Below, in pieces: positions 9,801 to 18,339 of a stretch of 64,000 nucleotides of DNA. Under the pieces are notes generated by a model, which had not been told where the DNA came from, did no database searches, and saw nothing but the letters and a program-made list of their open reading frames with translations. This DNA is from Mycolicibacterium moriokaense (GTDB lineage: Bacteria; Actinomycetota; Actinomycetes; Mycobacteriales; Mycobacteriaceae): contig NZ_QJJU01000007.1 in NCBI RefSeq assembly GCF_003201655.1, positions 1-64,000 on the forward strand. Direction: 5' to 3'. The position numbers and the translations under genes were made by a program. Positions within the stretch are counted from its first letter, which is position 1. Every line of letters begins with the position of its first letter.

Positions 9801-11842
9801 CCCGCGGGCAAACTTCCGAAGAGGCGACCGCGTTCGGCCATCAGCAGCGCGCCGTCCTCGAGACTGAACACGCCCGCTACACAGGCCGCCGAGTATTGGC
9901 CGACGCTGTGCCCAAGCACCACGTCTGGCTCGAATCCCCACGACTGCCAGAGGCGAGCCAGGCCCATCTCCACCGCGAACAAGGCGGGCTGTGCGTAGGA
10001 GGTCTGCCGCAGCGTCTCTTCGGTGTCTTGCTCTTCGCGCGAGCGCTCATCGGCGTCCGGACTGCCTGTACCGAAAATGACATCCAGTAACGGCTTTTCG
10101 AGCACGTCAGCGACCGCCGCCGCGCAACGATTCAGGGTCTCCGCGAACACCGGCTCGGCGTCGAACAACTCCCGCGCCATGCCGGGGTACTGGCTGCCTT
10201 GACCGGTGAACAGCCACGCTGTCTTAGGCGTGTCGTGGGATTCTCCGCGAACCAGACCCGGCGCCGGCCGGTCGTCCGCGAGCGCACCGAGCAGTTCGAC
10301 GGCGGACTCTCTCGAGTTGACGACCAATGCGGCTCGGTGCTCCAGGTGTGACCGCCCCACGCCTGCGGTAAAGCACACGTCCGCCAAGGTGGCCTCCGGG
10401 TGCGCGCGCAACCACATGCGGTATCCATCGGCGACCTGCACCAATGCCGCGGGCGTCCGCGCCGAGAGCGGAAGAATGCTGAACCGTTCGTCGGCAGGCC
10501 TCTCGACAGGACTGGGCTTTGCCTCGGGTGCTTCTTCGAGGATGACGTGCGCGTTGGTCCCGGCGAACCCAAACGAGCTGACCCCCGCAACGAGCGTCCG
10601 ACCATTGCGCTCCCAGGGAATGGTTTCCTTCACCACCTGCACCGGAAGCCGGTCCCAGGGAATGTGCGGCGACGGGTTCTCAAAGTGAAGGTGCTTCGGC
10701 AACGTCTCGTGTTCAAGCGAAAGGATGACCTTGATGACGCCCGCGATGCCCGCGGCTGCTTCCAGGTGTCCGATGTTCGTCTTGGCCGAGCCGATCAACA
10801 GCGGCCGGCTGGGTTCGCGTCCGGTGCCGAGCACCGCACCTGCGGCCTGGACCTCGATCGGGTCGCCCAACGATGTCCCGGTGCCATGCGCCTCCAGGTA
10901 TCCGACATCGCTGGGTTCAAGGTCGGCGCGCTTCAGTGCGTCGGCGATAACCCGTTGCTGGGCGACGCCGTTCGGCACCGTCAAGCCACCCGATGCGCCG
11001 TCCTGGTTGACCGCGCTGCCGCGGATCACGGCCCGAATCCGGTCACCGTCGCGCATCGCGTCCTCGAGGCGCTTGATAACGATGACGCCGCAACCCTCGC
11101 CGCGCACGTAGCCGTCCGCTGCCGCGTCGAATGTCTTGCACCGACCGTCGGGCGCGAGCATCTGCGCGCTGGAAAACGTGATCATGGTCGCCGGGCTCAG
11201 CAGGACGTTCGCGCCGCCGGCCAGCGCAAGGTCACATTCTCCCAAGCGCAGCGCTTGGCACGCCTGATGGATTGCCACCAGCGACGAGCTGCACGCCGTG
11301 TCGACGGCGACGGCGGGGCCCTGCAGCCCCAGCCGATAGCTGATCCGTCCCGCTGCCGCGGCATTCGATGTCCCGATGGCCAAATACGCCTCGATCTCGG
11401 GGTAATCCAGCTCGTCGGATGCCATTCCCAGGTAGTCGTGGGTGGCCAAACCCACGAACACACCGGTGTTGGTGTCAGCCAAAGCCGAGGGCGCGGTGCC
11501 CGAATGCTCCACTGCGCGCCATGCTGTCTCCAACAAGAGCCGATGCTGCGGGTCCATCCACCTGGCCTCGCGCGCCGAGAGTCCGAAGAATGGTGCGTCG
11601 AAGCCCGTCGCATCATCGACGAGACCCGCGCGACGGGTCACGACCTTGCCAGACGCACCGTGTTCTGGGTCGAAGAACTCGTCGACATCCCAGCGGTCCT
11701 TGGGTACCTCCGAGATCGCGTCGCGGCCCTCGCACAGCACGTCCCAGAACGCATCGGCATCCGGTGCACCCGGGAAACGCGCTGCGTAGCCGACGATGGC
11801 AAAGCGCGGGGCCGGCTCGATCGGACGCTCCGCGGATCCCAT
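851..11842 (-). CDS. Two-module type I polyketide synthase of a TPP-type locus
   Basis: A 3663-residue modular PKS. Module 1 is KS (about 12-440, Cys in DTACSSS near 181), AT (about 545-870, GHSVG near 646), KR (about 1190-1370, GGVGAIG) and ACP (about 1460-1535, LGMDSL). Module 2 is KS (about 1560-1985), AT (about 2090-2400, GHSVG near 2192), DH (from about 2470, H-x3-G-x4-PG near 2492), ER (about 2960-3270), KR (about 3290-3480) and ACP (about 3560-3635, LGTDSL). Both ATs carry HAFH, the malonyl-CoA signature, so an unbranched chain is predicted. Size, architecture and divergent papA3-mmpL10-fadD23-PE neighbours match the PKS that makes phleic acids for trehalose polyphleates. Module 1 has no DH of its own, and there is no terminal thioesterase, so release presumably uses a PapA-type acyltransferase. 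Function is inferred from synteny and domains. Confidence 0.93.
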   Translation of the reverse strand: MGSAERPIEPAPRFAIVGYAARFPGAPDADAFWDVLCEGRDAISEVPKDRWDVDEFFDPEHGASGKVVTRRAGLVDDATGFDAPFFGLSAREARWMDPQHRLLLETAWRAVEHSGTAPSALADTNTGVFVGLATHDYLGMASDELDYPEIEAYLAIGTSNAAAAGRISYRLGLQGPAVAVDTACSSSLVAIHQACQALRLGECDLALAGGANVLLSPATMITFSSAQMLAPDGRCKTFDAAADGYVRGEGCGVIVIKRLEDAMRDGDRIRAVIRGSAVNQDGASGGLTVPNGVAQQRVIADALKRADLEPSDVGYLEAHGTGTSLGDPIEVQAAGAVLGTGREPSRPLLIGSAKTNIGHLEAAAGIAGVIKVILSLEHETLPKHLHFENPSPHIPWDRLPVQVVKETIPWERNGRTLVAGVSSFGFAGTNAHVILEEAPEAKPSPVERPADERFSILPLSARTPAALVQVADGYRMWLRAHPEATLADVCFTAGVGRSHLEHRAALVVNSRESAVELLGALADDRPAPGLVRGESHDTPKTAWLFTGQGSQYPGMARELFDAEPVFAETLNRCAAAVADVLEKPLLDVIFGTGSPDADERSREEQDTEETLRQTSYAQPALFAVEMGLARLWQSWGFEPDVVLGHSVGQYSAACVAGVFSLEDGALLMAERGRLFGSLPAGGRMVAVFTAAERVERITDEFPSLSVAAYNGANTVLSGPAKDLEKVVAALAADGVRCDWLETSHAFHSALLDPILDEFESYAERFKFSTPQRILIDNRTGAALGRSVKLDGAYWRRHARQPVEFAKSVGTLADLNCKLLLEIGPRPVLTAAALGTWPDPATTPRVITSLRRATADQRQITEAVADAYVFGNLPEFAAFRHTHARKIDLPTYPFEHRQYWFRDKDNQQRPDNQPHLAARTEAVRLLEDGRIEELATLLDGTSGDHQTFNVLTKLAAQHNQQRATQSIADDRYEIRWEKSTAPFSSTEAGEGFTWILIGDDRDAIRPLLDLLTARGHRHLILGLPVSDPDEEKLADALRAAAVDDSTLRIVHVAALDSYTATSMRSLLRMQHRVLGGTRRLFRAAVAAELDSPIWVVTRGAQRVTDADAVAPDQSCLWGFGRAASLELPHVWGGLADVARGTADEWNGLINRLTSRRDSAVMEDQIALRDQAVYVPRLVRRAETPGATALELRSNATYLVTGGVGAIGLEMAGYLATHGARHLVLTSRRAPSDTAQQHIDALSERHGCEFRVIAADVADAHDVARLLTTVRAELPPLAGIVHTAGEIGTTPLSNQDDAELDRIFAGKVWGAWHLSEAAADLQLDFFISTSSIASVWGGFGQTAYGAANAFIDGLAWRLREQGVAGVSINFGPWSAGMADAESRARLDQRGVRTLSPADALAGLTDVVAASSAQGVVARIDWARFLPLYQQAGRRAFLAELEREVPSELTTVVPAVTPSGKTELVERLAGAPVQQRKRLLTDYMRDVVAQVTRVDAAEIREDAGFFDLGMDSLMAVELRRRIEQGLGKEIPVTLVMDHPSLSGAVDYLLGEVLGLSEQVSAKPRLESVATPTNEPIAIVAVSCRFPGAPDPEAFWELLSGGVDAIREVPEDRFDIDEFYDPDPEVPGKTYTRFGGFLDEIDGFDPEFFGISPREAVWIEPQQRLMLETAWEGLERAGYAPSSLRGSRTGVFAGVAANEYAHLLSAESVDKIEPYFITGNALNAISGRVAFALGLEGPAMAVDTACSSALVAVHQAVQALHSGDCDLALAGGVNVLLSPVTVIAASRARMLSPVGRCKTFDASADGYVRSEGCGILVLKRLSDAERDGDRICAVISSSAVNQDGASSGLTVPNGGAQQRLIETALARAGLAGGDVDYLEAHGTGTPLGDPIEVQAAAAVYGESRDADRPLLMGSVKSNIGHTESASGAAGLIKVVLSLQHELLPQSLHFDNPSPHIPWDSLPVRVVDKAIPWRANGRLRRAGVSSFGFTGTNAHVLIEEAPPQPVTPESDTPEQPFNVLALSARTPEALVALAERYGKWLEAHEEVDLADVCLTAGTGRSHFEHRAALVVDSVEGAREGLAELAENRLRPGVVRGEHTHRPTTAWLFTGQGSQYPGMARELFDAEPVFAETVTRCADAVDDMLPRPLLEVLFATDREIAQTLRHTSFAQPALFAVEMGLARLWQSWGIEPDVVLGHSVGQYAAACVAGVFSLEDGARLMAERGRLFGSLPEGGRMVAVFADANQVEELTAEFTRLSVAAYNGPNTVLSGPGEDLEQIVARFGDEGIRCTWLETSHAFHSELLDPVLDEFESYASQLRFAVPTLPLICNRTGAVLTAQTPIDAKYWRRHSRQPVQFAESVRTVAALGCSVLMEIGPQPVLTGAAVQVWPEHLAAPRAIVSLRKGVGDRRQIADAAAAAYVSGHQPDFASLQKQPCRRLELPTYPFQRRRFWPKSSGITIEGGVGQSSGILGSAKDLASGDVVYTSRLSVKSQPWLSDHVIYGTVVVPGATYAAMALAAVGTPAHAKDVFFYEPIILPEKSSREVQLTLHPLESDGEQRFQVYSRPFGERGAEWSLNAEGTVVSGAGDDPASENDPVDEAVERLERMRPQELFETFADLELAWGPTWSGSLKSLWLGEGEAIGDILVGEELAEQLGTEPMHPVLMDLCTGVAFPAFPALLAAEHGVRDLFLPLRYGQVTLREKMPRRFYCRATWHEGALDNETQVFDIDFLDRDGRHLGGIGEFTVKRAPREALLRGLGGDATRLLYTLGWHEVPVSSDETASASGTWLIAGFDELAAKVPGCIPFDRNTDPEPLGQVLAQAHERGVGFSGVVWRCTGRSTAESTAEAEARLETEIANLLSAVHTVQGGSQNGGVKLPNGLWIVTERAVATESGEPVDSVQAALWGFGRTTINEEPALRAKLVDCDGSPEAVQALASLLATPVEEPELALRQGKLLASRLLPWARSGNLTVPRSTDYALAPTERGAIDNLRLTERDVAPPNEGYVQVRVEAAGLNFRDVLNVLGLYPGDPGPIGGDFAGVVTQLGEGVTGLEVGQRVYGFMQGAFASRFNVPAQLLAPIPDGVSAVEAATIPAAALTVRLAFDWAQVKPGDRVLIHAASGGVGLAAIQMAQQCGAAVFATASTFKRATLRKLGVKYVYDSRTTDFADQILADTDGAGVDVVLNSLTNEGFLEATVRATAQNGRFAEIAKRDIWTPEQMAAVRPDIAYEIVALDTVTIQEPERIRTLLTEVSKGLAEGEWSPLPAEIYPLTEARTAFRRMQQARHIGKIVVQIPNPLTPRADRSYLITGGLGAIGLHMASYLAQLGAGDIVLTSRRAPDAAAQQTIDEITERYKTRIHVFAADVGEKSEVEKLLEKIRAELPPLAGVAHLAGVLDDALLSQQSLERFRTTLAPKAFGAYHLDRLTKDDKLDFFIVSSSVSSLFGSPGQANYATANALLDGLVAQRRAQGLPATGVNFGPWAEGGMASSEAASANIGAQGLIPLDPSAALGALAEIVANGTGQAAVIKANWQRAAKVLGSSRPPILDLVLPSAVGEVTGDSELLKQLQEIPVAQRAGFVTEFLQREVQTFLRLAQPPAATNRFLDLGTDSLMAIELRNRLHSQFGGAFTINATAVFDYPTIGGLAEYLVDQLTDSDAQSGEAESVAVPEPQ

Positions 11843-12059
11843 GCCGTCGTCCTCCTCCTAGCATCGGCGGTCAGAATTGACGCCGCGGAAACCTGTTGTC
11901 CCTGAAATTGACCCCTGCGACCAATAACTATTGCACGTGGACCTGTGGCATGCGCGGCGCCGCACCCGGCGCCGGGGGACTGCCGTCGAACCGAGGGTAT
12001 GTTGACGCAGCAACGGGTGATGCCAGACCCGGAGCCCGGCCAAAACAGGAGGACGACGG
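11843..12059. promoter_or_regulatory. Divergent intergenic region between the PKS and papA3
   Basis: These 217 bases separate the two arms of the lipid cluster and must carry both promoters. The PKS start has a purine-rich AGGAGGA about 6 bases upstream on the minus strand, and papA3 has AGGAGG 6 bases before its TTG. I could not assign -35/-10 boxes with confidence. Confidence 0.5.
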
Positions 12060-13481
12060 TTGCGCATCGGGAAAATCACGATTGGCGCACTCGATGAATG
12101 GTCGTTGAATCCGGGCTCGGTCACCTCCTGGCACCCGACGGCCGTGGCTTCGGAAATGGCGCGACGGGCACCGGTCAGCTCGGTGCCAGTCAGCTACATG
12201 CAGGGCCAACATCTTCGTAATTACTGCGAACGGACAGCCGCAGGTCTGAACTTTTCCCGCCAGATCATCGCTGCCTGTGACATGGCAGGCCAGTGCGACA
12301 TTTCTGCAATGGATCACGCCGTCAACGCATACCTACGTCGGCACGACACGTTCCGCAGTTGGTTCGAACAGACCTCGGACGGAGAGTTCGTCCGGCATTC
12401 GATCGACGACGGGGCTCACATCGAATTCATACCGGTCGATCAGGGACACCTGACGGTCGACGAGATCCGCGCGCACGTCGTGGACATCCCGAGTCCGCTG
12501 GAGTGGGGCTGCTTTACATTCGGCATCGTTCAGCACGAGAGTCACTTCACCTTCTTCGCCGCGATGGATCACGTGCACGGCGACGCGACACTGATCGGCA
12601 CCACCATGATGGAAGCCAACGGCATGTATTCGGCGTTGAGCGGTGGCGGTCAGGCCCTCACGCTTCCGGATGCCGGTAGCTATGACGATTTTTGTGTCCG
12701 CGAGCGTGAAAGTGCGTCAGAGCTGACGGTGGATTCGCCGGGGGTGCGCGCGTGGATTGACTTCGCAGACAACAACGGTGATGGCTTTCCTGAATTCCCG
12801 CTCCCGCTTGGCGACCCGCAGGAGTCGACCAGCAGCACCATGACCTCGGAAATCCTAATGGACCCGGCACAGACTGAACGCTTCGAATCAGCGTGCACCG
12901 CGGCAGGCGCGCGTTTCGTCGGCGGCGTGTTCGCATGTCTCGGCCTGGTGGAGCACGAGTTCACCGGTGCACTCACCTATTACGGCCTGACTCCGAGGGA
13001 TTCCCGCACAGCCAGCGACAATTTCATGACGCAGGGTTGGTTTACCGGCTTGATCCCGATCACCGTGCCGATAGCGGCGACCTCCTTCAGCGATGCGGCA
13101 TGGGCAGCGCAGGCCTCTTTCGATTCGGGCCTGGACATGTCGAGAGTGCCGTACTACCGCGTTTTGGAGTTGGCGCCGTGGTTGAACTGGCCGCGGCCGA
13201 ACTTTCCGGTTTCGAACTTCTTTCACGGTGGCGCTGCTCCGCTCAACGCCATCCTCGCCGCAGCCGACATGGGCCTTGCGAACAATGTCGGGATCTACCC
13301 TGACGGCCGGTTTTCGTATCAATTGACGATCTACATATTCCGTTACGGGGAGGGCACGGTCATGGCGATCATGCATCCCGACAACCCGGTTGCCCAGAAA
13401 TCAGTCACCCGCTACATGGAGGCAATGAGGTCGGTGTCCGTACGGGTCGCCGACAGCGGGCACTGGGGACGCGTCGCATAG
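12060..13481 (+). CDS. papA3: PapA-type acyltransferase (PapA3-like)
   Basis: A 473-residue condensation-domain-like acyltransferase. The catalytic H-x3-D motif is present as HVHGD (His171 to Asp175), and the C-terminal half has the family's conserved NNVGIYPDG-type segment. PapA enzymes move acyl groups from CoA or ACP onto trehalose. In the TPP pathway PapA3 makes the acylated trehalose intermediate. It begins with TTG at a good distance (6 bases) from AGGAGG; no later start gives a complete N-terminus. It is the first gene of a same-strand run with mmpL10, fadD23 and the PE-PPE gene, divergent from the PKS. Family membership is certain; the PapA3 label rests on locus order. Confidence 0.88.
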   Translation: MRIGKITIGALDEWSLNPGSVTSWHPTAVASEMARRAPVSSVPVSYMQGQHLRNYCERTAAGLNFSRQIIAACDMAGQCDISAMDHAVNAYLRRHDTFRSWFEQTSDGEFVRHSIDDGAHIEFIPVDQGHLTVDEIRAHVVDIPSPLEWGCFTFGIVQHESHFTFFAAMDHVHGDATLIGTTMMEANGMYSALSGGGQALTLPDAGSYDDFCVRERESASELTVDSPGVRAWIDFADNNGDGFPEFPLPLGDPQESTSSTMTSEILMDPAQTERFESACTAAGARFVGGVFACLGLVEHEFTGALTYYGLTPRDSRTASDNFMTQGWFTGLIPITVPIAATSFSDAAWAAQASFDSGLDMSRVPYYRVLELAPWLNWPRPNFPVSNFFHGGAAPLNAILAAADMGLANNVGIYPDGRFSYQLTIYIFRYGEGTVMAIMHPDNPVAQKSVTRYMEAMRSVSVRVADSGHWGRVA

Positions 13482-13520
13482 CGTGGAGCAGTTCCGGGTG
13501 ACGGCGAGGGCGAGGGCGAA

Positions 13521-16490
13521 ATGCGACGACTAGCCGATCTTGTCGTGCGGTGGCCCTTGGCGGTGATAGGGATTTGGATCGCGATTGCGGTTGCACTTCC
13601 GCTGGCGTTCCCGAGCCTGAACGAGATGACCCAGCGCCATCCACTCGCCATCCTGCCCAGCGACGCCCCGTCAAGCGTCGCCGCCAGGCAGATGACCGAA
13701 GCGTTCCACGAATCGGGTTCAGGCAACCTTCTCGTCGTTGCATTCATCGACGAAACAGGGCTCAAGCCCGCCGACGAAACCACCTACCGCAAGGTGGTGG
13801 ACGCGCTGCGCGACGACATCACAGACGTCGCGATGGTTCAGGACTTCTTCACCACACCTCAATTGCGCCCGTTCCTGACCAGCAAGGACAAGACGACCTG
13901 GGTGCTGCCGGTCGGCCTAGAGGGTGAATTGGGCACGCCGCGGGCCTACGAGGCCTACAACCGCGTTGTCGACATCGTCAAACACAACGCCGGCACCGAC
14001 GGCCCGCTTGCTGTGCACGTCACCGGACCCGCGGCCACCGTCGCCGACCTGACCGTCGCGGGCGGGCAAGACCGCCTGCCGATCGAGATTGCGATCGGCG
14101 TACTGGTACTCCTCGTTTTGCTGTTGGTGTACCGCAACCCGATCACGATGCTGTTGCCGTTGGCGGCGATCGGGATGTCGTTGCTGACGGCACAGGGCGT
14201 GGTGGCCGGAGTCTCTCAACTCTTCGGACTTGGAGTTTCAAATCAGTCCGTCATCTTCTTGAGCGCAATGATCGCGGGCGCGGGAACGGACTACGCGGTC
14301 TTTCTCATCAGCCGCTATCACGACTATCTGCGGCAAGGGGCGGACTTCGACGAAGCGGTGAAGCGGGCGCTGATCTCGATCGGCAAGGTGATCACCGCAT
14401 CCGCCGCAACGGTGGGAATCACGTTTCTCGGGATCAGCTTCGCCAAGATGGGGGTGTTCTCCACGGTCGGTGTGGCGTGCGCGATCGGGGTCGGGGTGGC
14501 ATACCTTGCCGCGGTCACGTTGCTGCCGGCCATCCTGGTCCTGGCCGGGCCGCGCGGCTGGGTCAAGCCGCGGCGCGAACTCACCGCTCGGTTCTGGCGA
14601 CGTTCGGGGGCACGCATTGTGCGCCGGCCGAAGACCTATCTGGTCGCCAGCCTGCTTGTCTTGGCCATTCTTGCCAGCTCCGCGACCTTGGTCCGCTACA
14701 ACTACGACGATCGCCAGGCCATCGGTCCATCGGCGAAGAGTTCAATCGGGTACGCCGCGCTGGAACGCCATTTCCCCATCAGTCAGGCCGTACCCGAATA
14801 CATCCTCGTCCAGTCGCCGCGCGACCTGCGCACACCGCAGGCCCTCGCCGACCTGGAGCAGATGGCACAACGGGTCAGCCAACTGCCGAACATCGGTCTT
14901 GTCAGCGGCATCACCCGACCCACCGGAGTGGTCCCGCAGGAATTCAGGGCCACCTATCAAGCGGGCATTGTCGGTGATCGGATGGCCGCCGGTTCGTCGC
15001 AGATCAGCGGGAACACCAACGACCTCAACCGACTGACGAATGGAGCCGGCACGCTGGCCGCCAGCCTCAGTGATGTGCGCGCTCAGATCAACCGAATCGC
15101 TCCCAGCATGCAACGTCTGATCGACGCCTTCAGCTCGATGCGAAGCCAGTTTGGCGGAGACAAGTTGGTCAAGCAGGTTGATACTGCTGCCCAGCTCGTG
15201 CAGAGCGTCAACGCGCTCGGCAATGCCATGGGCGTCAACTTCTCGACCGTGAGGGACATGTTCGCGTGGGTGGGTCCGGTGCTGCTGGCCCTGAACGGCA
15301 ACGCGATCTGCGATGCCAACCCCTCGTGCAGCGATACCCGCATGCAGTTTCAGAAGCTGATGGCCGCGCGTGACGACGGACGCCTTGACCAGATCAATAG
15401 TCTGGCCGGGCAACTGCAGGGGTTCGAAGATAAACAGACCCTCAACGCAACGGTGAAACAACTCAACGATGCGCTGTCGAACTTCAGCTCGGCGATGCGC
15501 TCGATGGGTCTCGATCGGCCTGGAGGCCTGCAGGCGGGCTTGACCAAGGCCAGGCAGGACGCCAACCGCTTGGCAGACGGGAGCCAGCAGGTGGCCGGCG
15601 GTGTGGACGATCTGGTCGGCCAAGTCAAGCTGATGGGTACCGGCCTCGATGAGGCCGCCGCATTTCTGTTGGCGATGCGAAGCGACGCGGCAGATCCGTC
15701 GATGGCGGGGTTCAATCTCCCGGCCCAAGTTCTCCAACTCGACGACTTCAAGAAGGCCGCGAAGGTATTCATCTCGCCGGACGGCCACTCGGCCCGGTAC
15801 GTGGTGCAAACCACACTCAATCCGTTCAGCGCCGATGCGATGAATCAGGTGAACGACATCAGCGACGCCGCTCGGAGCGCCCAACCGAACACCCAATTGG
15901 CGGACGCCAAGATATCGATGGGCGGATTTCCCGCCGCACTGCGGGATACGCGCGATTACTACGAGCAGGACATCCGGTTCATCATCGTCGTGACGCTCGC
16001 CGTCGTCCTACTGATCCTGATGGCGCTGCTGCGTGCGATTGTCGCGCCGCTCTATCTCGTTGGCTCCGTTGTCATCTCGTATTTTGCGGCACTTGGTATC
16101 AGCGTCCTGACGTTTCAATACCTCCTCGGCCAGCAACTGCATTGGAGCGTGCCCCCGCTGGCCTTCGTGGTGCTGGTCGCGGTGGGCGCCGACTACAACC
16201 TGCTCTTTGTGTCGCGAATGCGCGACGAGTCTCCGCGCGGCATGCGTTACGGCGTCATTCGCACCCTGACGTCGACCGGCGGGGTGATTACTGCGGCCGG
16301 TTTGATTTTTGCCGCCTCGATGTGCGGTCTGCTGTTTTCCAGCATCACCACCGTCGTGCAAGGCGGATTCATGATCGGGGTCGGCGTGCTGCTTGACACC
16401 TTCCTGGTACGGACGGTCACCGTGCCCGCCATGGCCGCATTGGTGGGGCGGGCAAACTGGTGGCCCTCACGCCTGAGCAGGCAACGGTGA
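13521..16490 (+). CDS. mmpL10: MmpL10-like RND lipid transporter
   Basis: A 989-residue RND-superfamily protein with the MmpL layout: one N-terminal membrane helix, a large periplasmic loop, five helices, a second large loop (here about residues 400-810, including a helical DUF-like stretch) and five to six C-terminal helices. The paired Asp-Tyr motifs used for proton relay are visible as GTDY near residue 257 and GADY near 891. It starts 39 bases after papA3 and precedes fadD23, consistent with transporting the diacyltrehalose precursor of TPP across the inner membrane. The MmpL family is certain; the exact substrate is inferred from cluster order. Confidence 0.9.
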   Translation: MRRLADLVVRWPLAVIGIWIAIAVALPLAFPSLNEMTQRHPLAILPSDAPSSVAARQMTEAFHESGSGNLLVVAFIDETGLKPADETTYRKVVDALRDDITDVAMVQDFFTTPQLRPFLTSKDKTTWVLPVGLEGELGTPRAYEAYNRVVDIVKHNAGTDGPLAVHVTGPAATVADLTVAGGQDRLPIEIAIGVLVLLVLLLVYRNPITMLLPLAAIGMSLLTAQGVVAGVSQLFGLGVSNQSVIFLSAMIAGAGTDYAVFLISRYHDYLRQGADFDEAVKRALISIGKVITASAATVGITFLGISFAKMGVFSTVGVACAIGVGVAYLAAVTLLPAILVLAGPRGWVKPRRELTARFWRRSGARIVRRPKTYLVASLLVLAILASSATLVRYNYDDRQAIGPSAKSSIGYAALERHFPISQAVPEYILVQSPRDLRTPQALADLEQMAQRVSQLPNIGLVSGITRPTGVVPQEFRATYQAGIVGDRMAAGSSQISGNTNDLNRLTNGAGTLAASLSDVRAQINRIAPSMQRLIDAFSSMRSQFGGDKLVKQVDTAAQLVQSVNALGNAMGVNFSTVRDMFAWVGPVLLALNGNAICDANPSCSDTRMQFQKLMAARDDGRLDQINSLAGQLQGFEDKQTLNATVKQLNDALSNFSSAMRSMGLDRPGGLQAGLTKARQDANRLADGSQQVAGGVDDLVGQVKLMGTGLDEAAAFLLAMRSDAADPSMAGFNLPAQVLQLDDFKKAAKVFISPDGHSARYVVQTTLNPFSADAMNQVNDISDAARSAQPNTQLADAKISMGGFPAALRDTRDYYEQDIRFIIVVTLAVVLLILMALLRAIVAPLYLVGSVVISYFAALGISVLTFQYLLGQQLHWSVPPLAFVVLVAVGADYNLLFVSRMRDESPRGMRYGVIRTLTSTGGVITAAGLIFAASMCGLLFSSITTVVQGGFMIGVGVLLDTFLVRTVTVPAMAALVGRANWWPSRLSRQR

Positions 16491-16533
16491 GCACACACGC
16501 GTGGTTGTATGTGAAACTCGGGCCGACGGATTT

Positions 16534-16575
16534 GACGAGTTAGTACGGACAGAAGACGAGTTAGTACGGACAGAA
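16534..16575 (+). repeat. Two perfect tandem copies of a 21-bp unit before fadD23
   Basis: Positions 16534-16554 and 16555-16575 are identical (each begins GACGAGTTAG and ends ACGGACAGAA). The second copy ends one base before the fadD23 GTG. The unit carries the purine-rich GGACAG that could serve as a weak ribosome binding site, so the duplication may affect expression or may be a recent slippage product. Confidence 0.9.
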
Positions 16576-16576
16576 T

Positions 16577-18337
16577 GTGACGCCTACCCCCCAGCCACCC
16601 ATTCTCGCGATGCTGCACGGACGTGCCAGCCTTCGCCCAGGCGACGCCGCATTCACGTTCGCGGATTACGCCCATGATCCGGCGGGTATCTCCGAGAGTC
16701 TGACGTGGTCGCAACTAGCCCGCCGGACACTGAACCTGGCCTGTGAGCTCAGCCTTCATGCCGCGATCGGAGACCGGGCAGTGATCCTGGCTCCGCAAAG
16801 CCTCGATTACGTCGTCGCATTCCTGGGATCCATACAGGCCGGCCTTGTCGTGGTGCCGCTCCCACTGCCTCAACGCGGTTCGAGTGATGGTCGTGTGAGT
16901 GCGGTCTTGGGCGATGCCTCGCCTGCGGTCGTCCTCACGACGTCTGCGGTTGCAGATGACGTTGCCGGATACCTCGATCGAGCACGGCTGGATGTGGTGC
17001 CGAAGATCGTCGAACTCGATTCGCTCAACCTTGACGGCGAGGTTGCAGCAGGCTTTTCGACAGGCGATTTTCCCAGCACCGCGTATTTGCAGTACAGCTC
17101 GGGTTCGACTCGGCTGCCAACCGGAGTGATGATCTCGCACGGCAATCTGCAGACGAATTTCGAGCAGGTGATGCGCACCTATTTCGCCGGTGCGAACCTC
17201 ACATCCTCAACCGATGCCACGTTCGTGTCGTGGTTGCCCTTCTACCACGACATGGGTTTGATGATGGGCGTCTGCGCGCCCATCCTGAGCGGCCATCCCG
17301 CCGTGTTGATGAGCCCGACTGCGTTCGTGGAAAGTCCGGCCAGATGGATGCGAGCGCTGGCGCAGAATCCTCGTTCTTTTGCGGCGGCACCTAACTTCGC
17401 GTTTGACATGGCCGCGCGCAAGACGAACGACCATGACCTCGCAGGGCTCGACCTTGGCGGGGTGCACGCCATCATCAACGGCGCCGAACGGGTCGATCCG
17501 TCCACGTTGGAGCGCTTCGCTGATCGGTTTGCTCACTTCAATTTTCGAGACCATATGCTGCGTCCTTCATATGGACTGGCGGAGGCGACCGTCTTCGTGG
17601 CAAGTGGCAAATGGAGTGAGCCGGTAGGTGATTCATCGGGGGCGGCTCATTTCGATGCGGACGAATTGTCCGCGGGCAGCGCTCGGCGCTGTGCGCCAGG
17701 AACCGGCTCAGCCTTGGTGAGATACGAACTGCCGCAGTCACCGACGGTGCGGATCGTCGACGTCGACACGAACCGTGAGTGCCCGCATGACGTGGTCGGC
17801 GAGATCTGGGTACATGGCGACAATGTCGCCGACGGCTACTGGAGCAGGCCACCGGAGGAGCAGAGGTGCTTCGGCGCAACGCTCATTGACCCGTCGTCGG
17901 GCACGGCTGACGGACCCTGGCTGAGAACCGGCGATTTGGGCTTCGTCTCCGATGGTGAGCTATTCATCGTCGGGCGCATCAAGGACATGCTCATCATTCG
18001 TGGTCGCAATCATTATCCCGAGGACATCGAGGCGACGGTCCAAGAGATCACACGCGGTCGGGTCGCGGCGATTTCGGTTCCGGTGAACAGCACCGAGAAG
18101 CTGGTGACCGTCATCGAGGTCAAGGAGCCGGGAGATTCCACGACGGAGGCGACGGGCTGGCTCAGTGAGGTCAAGAGCGATATCACCTCTGCGATATCCA
18201 ATGCACACGGTCTTAACGTGGGGGATCTCGTCCTGGTAACTCCCGGGTCGATTCCCACAACGACGAGCGGCAAGGTTCGGCGCGCCGCGTGCGCCGAGCA
18301 GTACCGGCAGGACCAATTCGTTCGGTTGGACGGCTGA
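16577..18337 (+). CDS. fadD23: Long-chain fatty acyl-AMP ligase (FAAL), FadD23-like
   Basis: A 586-residue adenylate-forming enzyme. The P-loop/AMP motif is [11 protein letters not shown] near residue 172, the adenine-binding region is [10 protein letters not shown], and the ribose-binding motif is WLRTGDLG. Members of the FAAL group activate fatty acids as acyl-adenylates and load them onto a PKS instead of making acyl-CoA. Beside a two-module PKS this is the expected starter-loading enzyme. The start is a GTG directly after a duplicated 21-bp unit with only a weak Shine-Dalgarno. The 86-bp gap after mmpL10 leaves room for a separate promoter. FAAL rather than FACL activity is inferred from family and context. 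Confidence 0.88.
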   Translation: MTPTPQPPILAMLHGRASLRPGDAAFTFADYAHDPAGISESLTWSQLARRTLNLACELSLHAAIGDRAVILAPQSLDYVVAFLGSIQAGLVVVPLPLPQRGSSDGRVSAVLGDASPAVVLTTSAVADDVAGYLDRARLDVVPKIVELDSLNLDGEVAAGFSTGDFPSTAYLQYSSGSTRLPTGVMISHGNLQTNFEQVMRTYFAGANLTSSTDATFVSWLPFYHDMGLMMGVCAPILSGHPAVLMSPTAFVESPARWMRALAQNPRSFAAAPNFAFDMAARKTNDHDLAGLDLGGVHAIINGAERVDPSTLERFADRFAHFNFRDHMLRPSYGLAEATVFVASGKWSEPVGDSSGAAHFDADELSAGSARRCAPGTGSALVRYELPQSPTVRIVDVDTNRECPHDVVGEIWVHGDNVADGYWSRPPEEQRCFGATLIDPSSGTADGPWLRTGDLGFVSDGELFIVGRIKDMLIIRGRNHYPEDIEATVQEITRGRVAAISVPVNSTEKLVTVIEVKEPGDSTTEATGWLSEVKSDITSAISNAHGLNVGDLVLVTPGSIPTTTSGKVRRAACAEQYRQDQFVRLDG

Positions 18338-18339
18338 CT

